Assembly: GCF_000346465.2 (NCBI RefSeq)
Contig: NC_034014.1
Span: forward strand, 6,826,507-6,890,506
DNA: 64,000 nucleotides
Direction: 5' to 3'
Origin: Prunus persica
Taxonomy: Eukaryota; Streptophyta; Magnoliopsida; Rosales; Rosaceae
Positions within the stretch are counted from its first letter, which is position 1. Every line of letters begins with the position of its first letter. Position numbers and translations under genes: made by a program. Of the stretch, positions 36,001 through 47,728 are shown piece by piece. The notes below the pieces were generated by a model. That model was not told the origin of the DNA, ran no database searches, and worked only from the letters and a program-made list of their open reading frames with translations.

Positions 36001-37900
36001 CAACTTTGTATTAGCTACATTAATTAAATAAAACATCTCATTGGCCAAATCAATGTTGATAGTTAATTAAATATTTACCAGAAAATTTTAATAATTTATT
36101 ATGATTGTTGTTTTGCATTGTTGCTTGGAATTAATAAAGATTTTAACGGCGGTAAAAACACCATTTCCCATCTGTTTTCAACGCAATGGTGCTCCAAATT
36201 GGCTGGATACTGGCCGGAATCAGATTGTGACAAATTAGGTTGTCAATGCATGCAACATTGTCTTTAATTGTTCCAAATCTTCAACATCGGATTAACAAAA
36301 AGATGCTCTTAACACTTCTTGCCTTCCACAACTTAGTTTTCCACGAACCAAGCTTCATGGAGAAGCTGTCCACGTGTCCTCTCTCGCTTGTGCAAAGACA
36401 GAGTAATGCCACCAACATAAACACTAAAACTGTATCTTTCTGCCATTGAAAGTCTCCTTGTTTCTACTTGTGGTTTGAGCGACGTCTTACTCTCTAGCCT
36501 CTCCCAAAACTTCACGATCAACATTTCCGATATATAAATTATTTTTAATTCTGTATAAATATATATTTTTAGATAATTAGGTAGAGTTGTAAGGCATGAA
36601 AACATTCTGTAATATATGAATTCAAATTTTCTCGTTTTATTCAACTTATTACTCTTCGTGTTTATTCAAAAACAGTTTTAAAAATTATCGAGACAAATAT
36701 ATATAACTCGTTGCATTTATGGAACAAAAAGATCACACAAAAACTAATATATATATGGTTCAACTGCTACATGTATTTTCATAGTCAATTTTTCATAAAC
36801 ATATGAGAGGTGCCACAAAATTTCATCTCGAAATGTTTTTATAACATCAATCTCGTTCCAAATTTGATGATCGCGTTGAACATAATCAAGTTTTTCGACA
36901 TACTATACGAGCGAGTTTTGCTATAATAAGATAAGTGGCCAACAATACGCATGATTAGTAAGTATGATGCATCAAATGAAATAGTTTTATTTGTTGGTTT
37001 ATATAGTAATATACAACTTCAACAAAAAAAGAAATTGCTAATGTCGAGCCCTTTCCTGCGTGCAAGTCTCTCTCTTACGTACTCTCTTCATCATATACGT
37101 GCATGGGCATGGGGTCCCTAATTCTAGTAATTTAGTGGGAAAATCCATAAAACCGATGCCCATTTGAGCTATTAGAGTTAAGAGAAGACTTTGTTCGGAA
37201 AAAATTAATCAGGACAGCACGATGAAACCCAGGTCTTAATTTGTTTCGATGTAGATGAATACTCAAACTCTATCTGCTGTTGTATATATAGAAATTATTC
37301 CTCATGCACAAAAGCATAGGATTATGAACCTTGTTCGAATCGATTAATAAATTATTCAATGTTTATGGGATCGAATCCTAGGTGGGTTTGTCCTTTTATG
37401 TCTGAATCAAGGTCAAGCTATATCTTGTTTTTTTCTTTTCTTTTCTTTTTCAGGTCAATAAGCTTATCTTGTTCTTACGAACGTGCATGTGGGGACAGTT
37501 GATGGTTTATAATCCTATAGACGTTTTTTTAATTATTATTTTCTTTCTTTTTAGAAGAGAAAGGGAGAGAAGCAAGAGGGTAAGTTCTTGTTAGAAGAGA
37601 TGGGTGAAGGAGAGGGAGAAGTATATATATGTTACTTTAAAAATTAAAAACTAAAGATTCAACTCATTTTTTTCATAGGAAATTTAGCGCAGGTCACAAA
37701 ATCCTTTTGAAATTTGGGAAGAAATGATCCTATTTCTTCTTTTAAGTCTAATTAATAGTGCTCTTACGTGTACTAATTGGTTCTAGCCCAATAAAAAAGA
37801 GACTTCATTTTAGCGATCTCAAGTTCGCTCCCGTCCTACAAAATCTTGAGGGCGGTGGCTCGCACTTGAGCTCAGTATATTGGTCTATCAATTCCAGTCA
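36001..37900. other. Intergenic, nothing recognised
   Basis: AT-rich. A G-box-like CCACGTGTCC occurs near 36369 but no adjacent gene supports a promoter call. No ORF resembles a known family. Confidence 0.4.
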
Positions 37901-37924
37901 GATGGCTTCCCTCTAAACCTCTTT

Positions 37925-38280
37925 TCTTTTTCTTTTTTGAAGTTGAATTTTGATGGTTTTGTTAAAGTCTCATCTTCCCCAGCTTCATGTGTTATGTGCT
38001 GCCAGCCAACATAGGTATTGGCAAGCTTTGGGTGTAAGAAGATTCAAAACACTCTGATATTTGCAGTTTTAAGTTTCGTCATATCTTCAGAGAGGCTAAT
38101 TTTTTTGTTGATGCTTTAACTAATTCTCTTCCCCTTTTGTTTTTTTGTTTTTCATATTTGAGAATACTCACTCCCTACCTTTGTGGTGTCAACTTTTGAC
38201 TTTGATAGATGGGTCAATGAGTGTTGTAGGGGTTTTGTGTCGACCTTTTCTCATTAAGCCAAAAAGAAGAAGAAGAAAAG
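37925..38280 (+). pseudogene. LINE RNase H fragment
   Basis: A frame starting near 37945 reads KLNFDGF, the opening strand of the plant LINE/retroelement RNase H domain, and a later segment near 38093 reads REANFFVDALTNSLP, matching the terminal helix (EANxxADALA type). Between them are an in-frame stop and a large deletion. The block ends in A-rich sequence (AAAGAAGAAGAAGAAAAG). It is a 5'-truncated, dead L1-type fragment. Confidence 0.6.
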
Positions 38281-38451
38281 ACACATGTCTATGAATTAAT
38301 AAGCAACTCATCGTACAAAAGGCCGGTACCACATGATATGTAATTTTCTAATTTTTGTTCATCCACTAGAATAATTTTAGTATTCTCATATTAAATTTTC
38401 TAACAATTTATTCATGAGCTATTAGCATTCAACACAAACATGAATGTAACG

Positions 38452-38487
<36 letters not shown>

Positions 38488-40500
38488 CCAACACATTCTC
38501 AAGAGAATTAATATCCCCTTCAGATTTGTAAAAGGATAAGGTACATTTTTGTGAATTCTCGACAATGTATAGCAAAGTAAATTCAATCCAAATAATACAT
38601 TCCTTTATGATAAAAGGGCGATATAATTATATTAGATTAATAGAAGAAAAGAGTACAAAGAACACATATTGTAAAGGGAATCATCCTAATAATAATATGA
38701 CAGACAAAAAACATAGACTGTAAAAGGAGCCCTTCTCCATTTTCCTACACTGATCCTGACAGTGTGGAGGCCATCTACATCTCCCACGCCATGCGGTGCT
38801 ATTATAGTCGCATAAAAAAAAAAAAAAATCTATGCAATATGTATGAAAACTATACTACAGAAAATATATTGCTATTAATATTTGTGAATTATTGGATTCA
38901 AGTTGAATATTTTTGGTTGATCACGTTTAATCTTAATTAATTATTTAAGTTGATCGAGTTTAGTTATTACTAAGACCAGATACTTTATGTTTTTAATTTC
39001 AAATGATTTTGACCTATATTAATAAAATAATTACCCCTAGTGAAAGTTTATAACTAGAATGTCTAGTCCGAAGAAAATATGTTGAAAAATTCGGAGACGG
39101 GGGCGAATGAAATATAATATTCTAACTAAACTGAATTTAAAGAGATAGCTAAAGTCATGAGCTAAATTAATTATCAATAAAATAAAAAAATGAGTTACAT
39201 CTCATGCAATCCCCTAATGGCCAGGGAAACAAATTTAGAGTCAACATGGTAGATTCACTCGCCCTTTTTGATACCTGTGAAGTTCCATTGATGCCGTCTT
39301 GAGCAAGGTATGCTATAGGAGCAAATTGTTTGTTAAAAATTCTGAGAGGCTACGACAAGGTAGAAATGGACAAAATGGCGTGCACTAGGGCTGCTAGGCA
39401 GCTGTGCTAGGTTTGGTTCTCGATGAGATTCTACGGATTAATTGCAGACTTGAAAGTGTCTAGTACCTACATTATCTGTTGTTTGATGAGTATTTGTGGC
39501 GTGAGAGATGTTTATTTGGTCCAGATGGTGCGCAAGATCCAATTCAATCCATCCAAATCGATTGATCTAATTCAATTTAATCTAAATTTAATCAGTTTTG
39601 ATGATTTAGTGGATTGGATTGGATTGGATCCCTAATTTCCAAAACCGACATAGTTGGATCGGATTACGAATTTACTTGTGAGGATCCAATCAAATCCAAT
39701 ATCCAATCAAACCTAGTTAGTTTCATGCTTATTGTGCTCATTAGGTAATTTTCATTAAGAAAGTTATAAACGTTTTAAGTAATTTGATGAAGTTATGTTT
39801 AATATATTATAAAATTAAAATAATTTTCTCTAACATTTTATTTATATTTTACATTTACTGTTAAAATGTTTGATTATATTAAACTTGATGATAAATGTTT
39901 CATATTATTATATAACTAAGGGAATTTGTAGAGAAATAAGAGGAAGAGAAAGACAAGAGAATTTGTTCTCTCAAACTTGTTCCATTCATCTTTGATAAGC
40001 ACCTATTTATAGGCTTACAACTACAGGTATTTACCCCACAAATTATAGTTACTAATTCCCATATATTTATAACAAATATTTCATTATTATATTTTTTCAT
40101 TATGAAAACCAATCATCCAATCCAATCTAATTCATTGTCAATTGGATCATATCAGAATGGATTTAAACCTCTAATATGATCGAATTGGAAAAATCATAAT
40201 TCAATCTATATTAGATCGAATATGAGTGAAATTGTATTGATTTCGAACCCATATGTACATCCCTTGCCATAATAATTGGGTTATGGTGACAATGTTCAAC
40301 TTTTGTGAAAACCCTAGCTACACTCTGGTCCCTTTTCTTCTTGCTGACAACCAACTGCAAGGAAGCTAAGGGGGAAAGGTGGCCACTGCCCCTCCTCCCC
40401 TCTGCCCATCTTCCCCTTCCTCTCCTCATCATCTCCCCTTCTTTTTCTCCCATTTTTTCCCTTCCTCTTATCCACTCTTCTCCTCCCCTTTCCTTTCCCA
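38281..40500. other. Intergenic with decayed inverted-repeat element
   Basis: (AT)n at about 38453-38483. Between about 39536 and 40258 both sides carry dense GGATTGGATT/AATCCAATCC words in opposite orientation, suggesting a decayed TIR transposon; I could not define its ends or a target duplication. No gene seen. Confidence 0.35.
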
Positions 40501-40504
40501 TATA

Positions 40505-41222
40505 GTCTAGATCTGTTTGGATCTAGGTTTGTTTGTCTATTTGTTTTTGTAGTGTTCTATGTGACTGTGTTGTCTTTGTCTCAGCGGTGGCGACAGTAGT
40601 GATGCTGGATTGTGTCTTTCCTTAGGAGAATTGTGATACCTGGTGGCTGATGTTTTGTCTATGTTTTAACGGCAAAGACCACAAAGACTCTGGTGGTAGT
40701 TGTTAGGCTGTGATGCTCTTCTCTACTCTACGCTGACCAAAGAACTATGCTTGGTTTTGAAGTGGAGTGCTTCTCATGGATCTTTTTACTGTTGTTTATG
40801 TGTTCCTCCTTCGTGTTCTCTACTAATTTCTGCTATGGTATGCCTTAGAGTTTGTGTGAGTGTCAAAGGACTATGATTTTGTTCATAGAAAACTTCTTTT
40901 AACAGTTGGGATGTTCTGCAGTCCTGTGGGTTTACTATTTGAGGTTTCTGTGGTCATCTCATGTGGGTCTACTATGTTGGTCTCTAATTGCGGTTTTAGT
41001 TGAAGGTCTTTGTGTTAGTTTTCATTTTTGAATTGTTTTTTTTATTGTAATGGTCAAAAGTGACTTGAATTGGACTCTCTTGTTAGTCAATGACATGTAT
41101 GGTACTCTTTCCTCACCGGGGGTTTGTTCAATGAGGTTGTCCTAGGAAGGTTTTAATGAGGCCACTGTATCATGTCGCTTTTTGTACGTTAATGATTTTA
41201 TAAATGAATTCTCCTTCTTAAA
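40505..41222 (+). mobile_element. LINE-like retroposon remnant (plus)
   Basis: Plus-strand relative of the block at 34618-36000, ending ATGAATTCTCCTTCTTA and an A-rich tail at 41220-41240. The two copies align over most of this interval with many small differences, so they are old and independent insertions rather than one inverted duplication. No coding capacity. Confidence 0.55.
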
Positions 41223-41240
41223 AAAAATTTTAAAAAAATA

Positions 41241-42100
41241 AAATTACATCCCTAAACCCTAAAAATTACATCCCTTGCCAATACAAAAAATTCCTCAATC
41301 CGCCAATCCTTTTCGCTAGTGTACCTTTAATACAATTTGCGCATGTTTTAGGCGGGGCATTGGTCTGAAATGTTTTTTATTAGAATTTTTTTTTTTGGGA
41401 TTTTGGGATTTTGGGTTCATCCCACCAGCCTTTGTAACAAAAACTAGAAGTTATCATGTCTAAAATATTTGATAATTCAAGCATGAATCAAGGAATTTAG
41501 ATACTTTTGTACTAGGGTTGGGGTGGGGTATGCACGCCTATCTTAAAAAGCCTAACCACATCTCAGGTTCTAAAATAATTATAAAGGTAAATTTGTAATA
41601 CCCTTTTTAATGTTATTTTAATTATTAATATTATTATTTTAGTTTTATGACTTATTTTTTACTTGAAATTATACCACTGGGGATGACTTTTTTGCTTTGG
41701 TTGCAATACTTTGCAGCCCAATGGCGGTGCAGCCCCCTATAGAGCTAGAGCCCCCATTGAGAATGGCCTTAGGGCTTTAGGGATCCGAGGGGATTCCGTT
41801 TGTAAGTTTCTTTTCTATCTTTAAAAAAAAGGACTCATTTCTATTTATTTGTAATAATAAGCATAAATTTGGCTTTTAGGGCTTGGACTCATTTCTATTG
41901 ATTTATCAAAGCCCAATAGGCCATGAATGAATTTCCCACCAAAACTGTCCATTTTCCAGGTGAAAAAAACAACAATTGAAACACGTACGATATAGTCTCC
42001 TCCCATTTCACACTCTTGGATATGGTCTCCTCCCATGAGCATCGCATGTTTAGCCTTTAGATGACAAATTAATGGGTCACACTCTTTCACACAACATCCC
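41241..42100. other. Intergenic, nothing recognised
   Basis: AT-rich sequence without a supported ORF or repeat border. Confidence 0.35.
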
Positions 42101-42126
42101 TCTCCTCAGCATGTACCAAGTTTGCT

Positions 42127-42135
42127 TTATATAAA
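42127..42135 (+). promoter_or_regulatory. TATA box candidate
   Basis: TTTATATAAATC lies about 65 bp before the ATG at 42195 and about 255 bp before the inverted repeat at 42386. Its spacing fits a plant core promoter for the small ORF. Confidence 0.45.
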
Positions 42136-42194
42136 TCAGTGCGCTGCAGACTCTACTACTTCATCAAAATTCAAAACCCAATCCTTGATTTGTC

Positions 42195-42407
42195 ATGTCT
42201 TCTTCTTCTTCATCATCATCATCATCATCAGCAGCTCTCAAATGGCTAAGCCATGTTGTTAGCATTAGAAACTACCCGTCATTAACGGATTGTTGTGGCG
42301 CTAACAAGAAGTTACCAAGGCGAAGAAAAAAATTCAGCACCAACAATATCGGTGTGGATCTTGGCACTCAATCCTTGGGATTTATATTCTATGATCTCTG
42401 GGAGTAG
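42195..42407 (+). CDS. Putative small protein (70 aa), unknown
   Basis: ATG frame with an N-terminal run of 11 serines encoded by TCT/TCA triplet repeats, then AALKWLSHVVSIRNYPSLTDCC, a basic patch (KKLPRRRKK) and a short C-terminus. A TATA-like sequence sits upstream. The last codons run into the left arm of the inverted repeat at 42386-42747, so the 3' end of this frame is probably chimeric. The serine-rich start followed by an amphipathic segment could resemble an organelle-targeting presequence whose mature part has been lost. I do not recognise a family; it may be non-coding. Confidence 0.3.
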   Translation: MSSSSSSSSSSSAALKWLSHVVSIRNYPSLTDCCGANKKLPRRRKKFSTNNIGVDLGTQSLGFIFYDLWE

Positions 42408-42648
42408 AATTTTCTGGTGCGTGCATAGAGCACGAAAGCGAGGGCAGTCCCAAGAAAACAAAGACAACCCCAGATGACGAAAGTGCTTCTGTAGCAAGCC
42501 ATGGGCATTTCCCATCTTCATGATTTGCTTCCCTTTGGTGAACAATAGCAGACAGATAGCCAAAAGCAAACGACCCTATTGAGATATTGGCCACAAGGAA
42601 CGAAATCATGACGATTTGAAATGCATATGGTAATGGCTTGCTGCGCAA
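42382..42648 (-). pseudogene. Membrane-protein gene fragment (last exon-like)
   Basis: Minus-strand open frame of about 75-88 codons. From the ATG near 42609 it has one hydrophobic segment (ISFLVANISIGSFAFGYLS), a polar loop with a Cys (GKCPWLATEAL), a second hydrophobic segment (SSGVVFVFLGLPSLSC) and an end PENSTPRDHRI. It looks like the C-terminal two-helix part of a small multi-pass protein. No upstream exon was found. A diverged copy of its last 38 codons lies in opposite orientation at 42634-42747, so this is probably a displaced gene fragment. Confidence 0.45.
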
Positions 42649-42747
42649 ACACTTTTGTCATCTGGGTTGTCTTTGTTTTCTTTTGGACTACCTAGCTTTA
42701 GTGCTATATGCCCGTACACGAAAATTCTACCCAAGGATCATAGAATG
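42386..42747. repeat. Inverted duplication of a gene fragment
   Basis: Arms of about 115 bp: left 42386-42501 read on the minus strand, right 42634-42747 on the plus strand, with a spacer of about 132 bp. Both start TGGCTTGCT, share TCATCTGGG(G/T)TTGTCTTTG and AAAATTCTAC, and end GATCATAGAAT. Both encode the same peptide core (SSGxxxxFxGLPSxS ... DHR). A plus-strand transcript would fold into an imperfect hairpin. Confidence 0.8.
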
Positions 42748-42867
42748 TTCTGCGTTTTAGTTGTTTTAAACTCATCTACTTTTTAACTTCCAAGGAAAAC
42801 CCAGGTTTTAAAATATGTTGCCTCATAAGATAAACTTTGTCCTAATATTTTATATTATTAATATTTT

Positions 42868-43108
42868 TAGAAAATTTAATTTTACTTTAGAATTAAAAAA
42901 GATAATGGGTAGTTGTATTCCGTAAAAATTGGATCTATTATCTGAATTTTATTTTAATTTTAATTTTTTTAATATAAAAAAATGTGAATTTACCATATTA
43001 TCCTCATTTAATTAATAATTTTAATTCTTAATATTTGAATTAACCAAGGACATTTTCTGGTATTTTGAATGTTTCACCATTCTCTGTCCTTTGCTTTATA
43101 TATATAGA
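42868..43108 (-). mobile_element. Helitron fragment, 3' end missing
   Basis: Starts TCTATATATATAAAGC on the minus strand at 43108 and matches the family through TTTAGAATTAAAAAAGATAATGG, but the GC hairpin and CTRR end are absent at the left side. Confidence 0.65.
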
Positions 43109-43165
43109 TATAGATATACTAGTAACTAGCCCTTTGGGCGTGTGCCAATTGAGTTTTTATATATA

Positions 43166-43451
43166 CTAGCCTCTTTGCACGCGCTTGCGCGCATGCGAGA
43201 GGTTTTTTTTAAAAAAAATTAAATTTATTTTAGAATTAAAAAAGATAATGGATATTTGTGTTCCATAAAAATAGGACCCATTATCTGAATTTTCTTTTAA
43301 TTTTAATTTTTTTAATACGAATAATTGTGAATTTACCATATTATCCTCATTTAATTAATAATTTCAATTCTTAATGTTTGCATTAACCAAGGGCATTTTC
43401 TGGTATTTTGAATGTTTCACCATTCTCTGCCTTTTGCTTTATATATATAGA
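43166..43451 (-). mobile_element. Complete non-autonomous Helitron
   Basis: 286 bp. The minus-strand 5' end is TCTATATATATAAAGC preceded by A; the 3' end is CTAG followed by T. A GC-rich hairpin (GCATGCGCGCAAGCGCGTGC) sits about 13 bp before the CTAG. All textbook Helitron features except coding capacity. A diverged related segment continues at about 43455-43630. Confidence 0.85.
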
Positions 43452-43639
43452 TTAAGAAAAAGAAAATAGGTGTAGTTGTGTTTTATGAAAATAGGACCCA
43501 TTTAATATAAAATATTGTTAGTTTACTTATTTAATGGTTAAGTTTATTTCTTACTATTTTCTTAAAATAAAGACATTTTTTGTTATTTTGAATGTTGTCC
43601 GTTCTTTTCCTCTGGCTTTATATATAGATTTACAAGCAT

Positions 43640-45388
43640 GTATGTATCTGTTTTGTACTTACAGATTTACAATTTTTTTCCTAGTTTATTCAGAAAGAAA
43701 ACAATAGACTTATGCTTCCCATGCAATATATTCAAACCGGTTCCGTACTAAATTAGCTTTGCATGTGACTTTGCGTACATTTTGATTAAAATCTACGCAG
43801 GAACAGAACCAAACAAGAACAGGACCAAACAAGAAAACCAAGGAATAAACAAAGTATTTGTTAATTCATTGGAAAAGGGAAATTATATGCAGTGGATATA
43901 TAGATGTGAAGAATGTCTCCGGCTATTACAAATAAATTGCAGTTCTTCATACATGGTCCCAAGAGAACTACGGTCGTTTTAAAAATTTTAGAAGTCTTAA
44001 GTGCCTTGGGGCGAACTAATAGAGGTGGAGCCCATCAATACAATGGGATCCACCTCTATTAGATAGGTGATGCATATTATGTGGTACGCTTAGTATTTTC
44101 TAAATATAAACTGTCAACCAGTGTCATGTAGAGAAGCTAGCCAGACTAGTATATGTTCTTACTCACGGGAGTGTTCCTCTTGATCATTGTGATTTCATGG
44201 TGGTGGGAATAAACACTGAGGAGATCAGACACGGCTTTTTGAGCCCTGCTGTTTCCCATAGAGACAACGTGTTGGTGAGTTGTATCAACTCGTCACGGCA
44301 AACAAACCATTAAAAGATGAAAGAAATAACAGAAAAAATCAAGATGACGAGAGTAAAATAAGATAGAGCACATTAAAAACTTACATGATTTTTTAATATG
44401 CATGTGTTCACGGAGAGTTTTTGCTTTCACTACATACGAGCAACAAATACGTATAAGAAGTAGATTTAGGTTAGGTAAGTTGATCAAAAGAGTATGTTTG
44501 CCCCCTTTGTATCAGTGGTGGATTCAGAATTGTTATTTTATGGGGTCATAGTGTTAAAGTTTCGATTTTCTTTTTAAGATGAAACAATGCAAAAATAAAA
44601 TAAAATAAAAAAACCTTGAATATTACCCCAAAAAAAAAAGGAGCACAATGATTGTTGAACCATTGACCTTAAGATTCTTTTCAATTCAAAGACCACTATG
44701 ATAAATGACATCTTTATACTATTAATATATACTTTTAGTATTTATAGGTCTACCCAACATAATTAAAAAAATATTTAAAAAATCCTAACAAATATCTTCT
44801 CTTTTTTTAAATTTGTGTCGGTGCTTCTTTCTTCTTCTTCTCAGTCTTCTTCTTCTTCCTCCATACAATTCTTCCTATTGGCGAAGGCTAATTATAATTA
44901 GTCCTTACAGGGCTTCCACAAGCCATGAGTGACACCTAGCAGTATGTCATGGCTACCCAAACTAAAAAGAATTCATTTAGAGAACCTAGTCAGTTTGTGA
45001 TTACAATGCAATTCGATCATTCTCTAATTTAATTCTCTATGTCATATTCTCGGGATATAGTAAACTTATGTCAAAATTCCTAATATGACATCTCTACATT
45101 ATATGATTCAATCTGATGAAATTGCAAACGTTCTTGTTTCAATTTCCATCCAATACTTTGGCCAAAGATTCATGAATCATATCTTTAGAGCATTCTCTCT
45201 TCTTACTAAGAGCAGAGATTCTTTGTTGTACATTCACCTGTCTCTGCGTACACGCTGAGAATCCTGAGGAACACATTTAAGTCACATCATTTTGATACGA
45301 CCGTATAGTGCTTTCAAAGAGAAACAACATATACACAAGAAACTGTGATGTCTCAAGTATAAGGATTAATTTGCATTATCACAACTTA
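43640..45388. other. Intergenic, hairpin and hAT end
   Basis: No gene seen. Contains the 45-bp hairpin at 44017-44061 and, near 44515, a lone left end (CAGTGGTGGATTCAGA, then TCATAGTGTTAAAG) related to the hAT element at 19604-20226; no matching right end was found. Confidence 0.45.
44017..44061. repeat. Compact hairpin, 19-bp stem
   Basis: Arms TAATAGAGGTGGAGCCCAT and ATGGGATCCACCTCTATTA pair over 19 positions with one mismatch around a 7-base loop (CAATACA). It is not at the 3' end of any recognised gene. Confidence 0.75.
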
Positions 45389-46202
45389 GAATTCTTTGTT
45401 TGACACTTGTGAGTAAGACTTCCATACAAGAATTTTAGAGTTGATAGCGTTTAGTGGACTCCATCTTCTATAGAGCACCTACACACTGTCTCAGTGTCTC
45501 TACATGACTTGAGACTAGTCATCCTCCCTATTGAGTAAACATAATGTGTACCAATCTTTGCGGGTCACCATTGTCCAATTGGTGATCCTATGACAGGAAC
45601 ATTTTAGGATATGATATTTATACGTATGGAAAGGTCTCGTGCATCTAACTTCTTTAGACAACTTTCCATTTATGTCTTAATCCATGGACTTGTTACTTTG
45701 TGTACGTTATGTATCTAAAGCAATATTTTTGCCCCTTTGATTATTATATATATTATTTCCTTAGAATTATCTATTTTATATTGGCTTCTATACCAGAATT
45801 CTTTGTTTGACAATTGTGAGTAAGACTTCCATACAAGAATTCTAGAGTTGATCGCATTCAGTGGACTCTATCTTCTATAGAGCACCTACACATCTATCTC
45901 AGTGTCTCTACACGAATGACTTGAGACTAGTCATCCTCTCAATTGAGCAGACATAATGCATACCAATCTTTGCGGGTCACCATTGTCCAATTGGTGATCC
46001 TATGACCAGGAACATTGTAGGATATGATATTTATATGTATGGAAAGGTCTGGTGCATCTAACTTATTTAGACCACTTTCCATTTATGTTTTAATTCATAG
46101 ACTTGTTACTTTGTGTACGTTATGTATCTAAAGCAACGTTCTTGCCTCTTTGATTATTATATATATTATTTCCTTAGAATTATTTATTTTATATTGGCTT
46201 AT
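45389..46202. repeat. Tandem duplication, 407-bp period
   Basis: The segment beginning GAATTCTTTGTTTGACA at 45389 recurs at 45796 and stays highly similar to about 46202 (shared CAATCTTTGCGGGTCACCAT and ATGATATTTATA). The copies differ mainly by substitutions and small indels. It carries no coding frame of note; it resembles retroelement-derived intergenic DNA, but I see no LTR ends. Confidence 0.85.
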
Positions 46203-47060
46203 ATATCTAACAATCATTTGAAATTCATTTGTTTTCTTCCATTCTTTCTTGTCCAACTCTGGGCATACAAGGGTTGTAACAAAGAATTTTACCTTATAGT
46301 GTCATCTAAATCTATAAATATGGAATCCCTCCAAATGGCCAAATGAAGCCTAATTTTCTTCATTTTTTAATATTTTATTTTTCATTTTATAGGTTACATT
46401 TCTTAGTTTCATCCTTGCAAAAACTACTCTCTTGGCTAGTTTGAAAGCCTGTGTCTCCATCCACCATCCCACCCTTTATAGGTATTATCCTATGCTTTCT
46501 ACTCAAATTGACTCCCTTTAATTTCTCTTTGCCTTTTGTTGTTGCTTCCACTAGTGGCTTCTCCTTTTAGCCACCATCAAATCCCTATATGGATAGTCCT
46601 CAATTTCCCTAAAATCCCTTACCCTAACTTTCAAATTTCCCCCCTTTCCTTCCCCATGTTATCCTCCTCCATTTTCATATCTCTCCCTTCCATATCTCCC
46701 TCCTATCCATCTATCACTATCCTCATCTCATTATTCAATCTGGACGCACGCTATACTACAACAACTTGTCCTTACAAACGTGTGTTAGGATTTTGGCTAA
46801 GCTATATTCTTAGCTTTTCTTGACAAAGATGTAAAATTTGATTGTAATTTCTTATGCACCTGATCAAGCTCAATAAGCTAGACTAATCTAGGTTAGTGCT
46901 AATACAATCTATTGTGACTAAGATCAACTTCAAGATGGCTTGATGCAATCAAAGCTTATTCAAGGTAATTCATTTATGCATTGCAAGCATTGTTGTGTTT
47001 GTTAGATTTTCTATATACGTGTCCGTGATCTTTCACACAACCTGAAATACATAAAAGACA
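46203..47060. other. Intergenic, nothing recognised
   Basis: AT-rich with C/T-rich patches at about 46490-46740; the open frame at 46536-46823 is low-complexity and unlike any family. Confidence 0.35.
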
Positions 47061-47068
47061 TACCTAGT

Positions 47069-47567
47069 CACTGGCGGACTCAGAAATGTTTTAGCGGAGG
47101 TGCAATATTGACCAAGTATGAAAAATGGTTTTTCGGAATAATTATTTTCTCAAGATAATTTTTGGTGGCTTTTTATTCCTTATACATCAAATAAGAAAAC
47201 ATGATTTTATGGGATTTTAATATGAAGTATATATTGACTTAATGAGCCATCATTTTTAGCCTAAATCGTATTTTGCACTAAAACCGAATTTTCATATTTT
47301 GATTTGGTGGGAATTTGATTTTCTAGTATTTTTATTTGAATTCAAATGGGGGGTACTTCCTTATTTACATTGTAAATTTAAGTAAATAGAGTAATATAAA
47401 AATAAATAAAAGTAAAAGGACAAAGACATTTACTTAATTGTTGAAAATGGAAATAAGATAATCTGTACACCAATTGAGCAAAGGGACAATTTGAAGCACC
47501 TACAATGGTTTTTTCGGCGCGGGGAGGTGCAACTGCACCTCCTTGCGCCTTAATAGGTCCGCCCCTG
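47069..47567. mobile_element. hAT-type MITE, copy B
   Basis: 499-bp element with ends CACTGGCGGACTC and, from the right, CAGGGGCGGACC, and a perfect 8-bp target duplication TACCTAGT (47061-47068 and 47568-47575). It aligns in reverse orientation with copy A at 11306-11887 over nearly its whole length. A near-palindrome GGAGGTGCAACTGCACCTCC lies near its right end (47523-47542). Confidence 0.92.
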
Positions 47568-47728
47568 TACCTAGTACCAGCTTCCTTGAGTACACGATCT
47601 TAGAACTCATTCAATCGCAGCAACGACAACACAAGCAAAAGACATGAATGCTTAAGACTTATGCTATCTCTCAGAAACTGTTTTAGCTATCTCTTTAAGA
47701 TGAGATAAGGGTTAGAGAACGAGTCTGA

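Noticed and set aside
46536..46823. 95-aa Ser/Pro/Ile-rich ORF
   Set aside because: Low-complexity pyrimidine-rich sequence with no promoter, homology or conserved motif.
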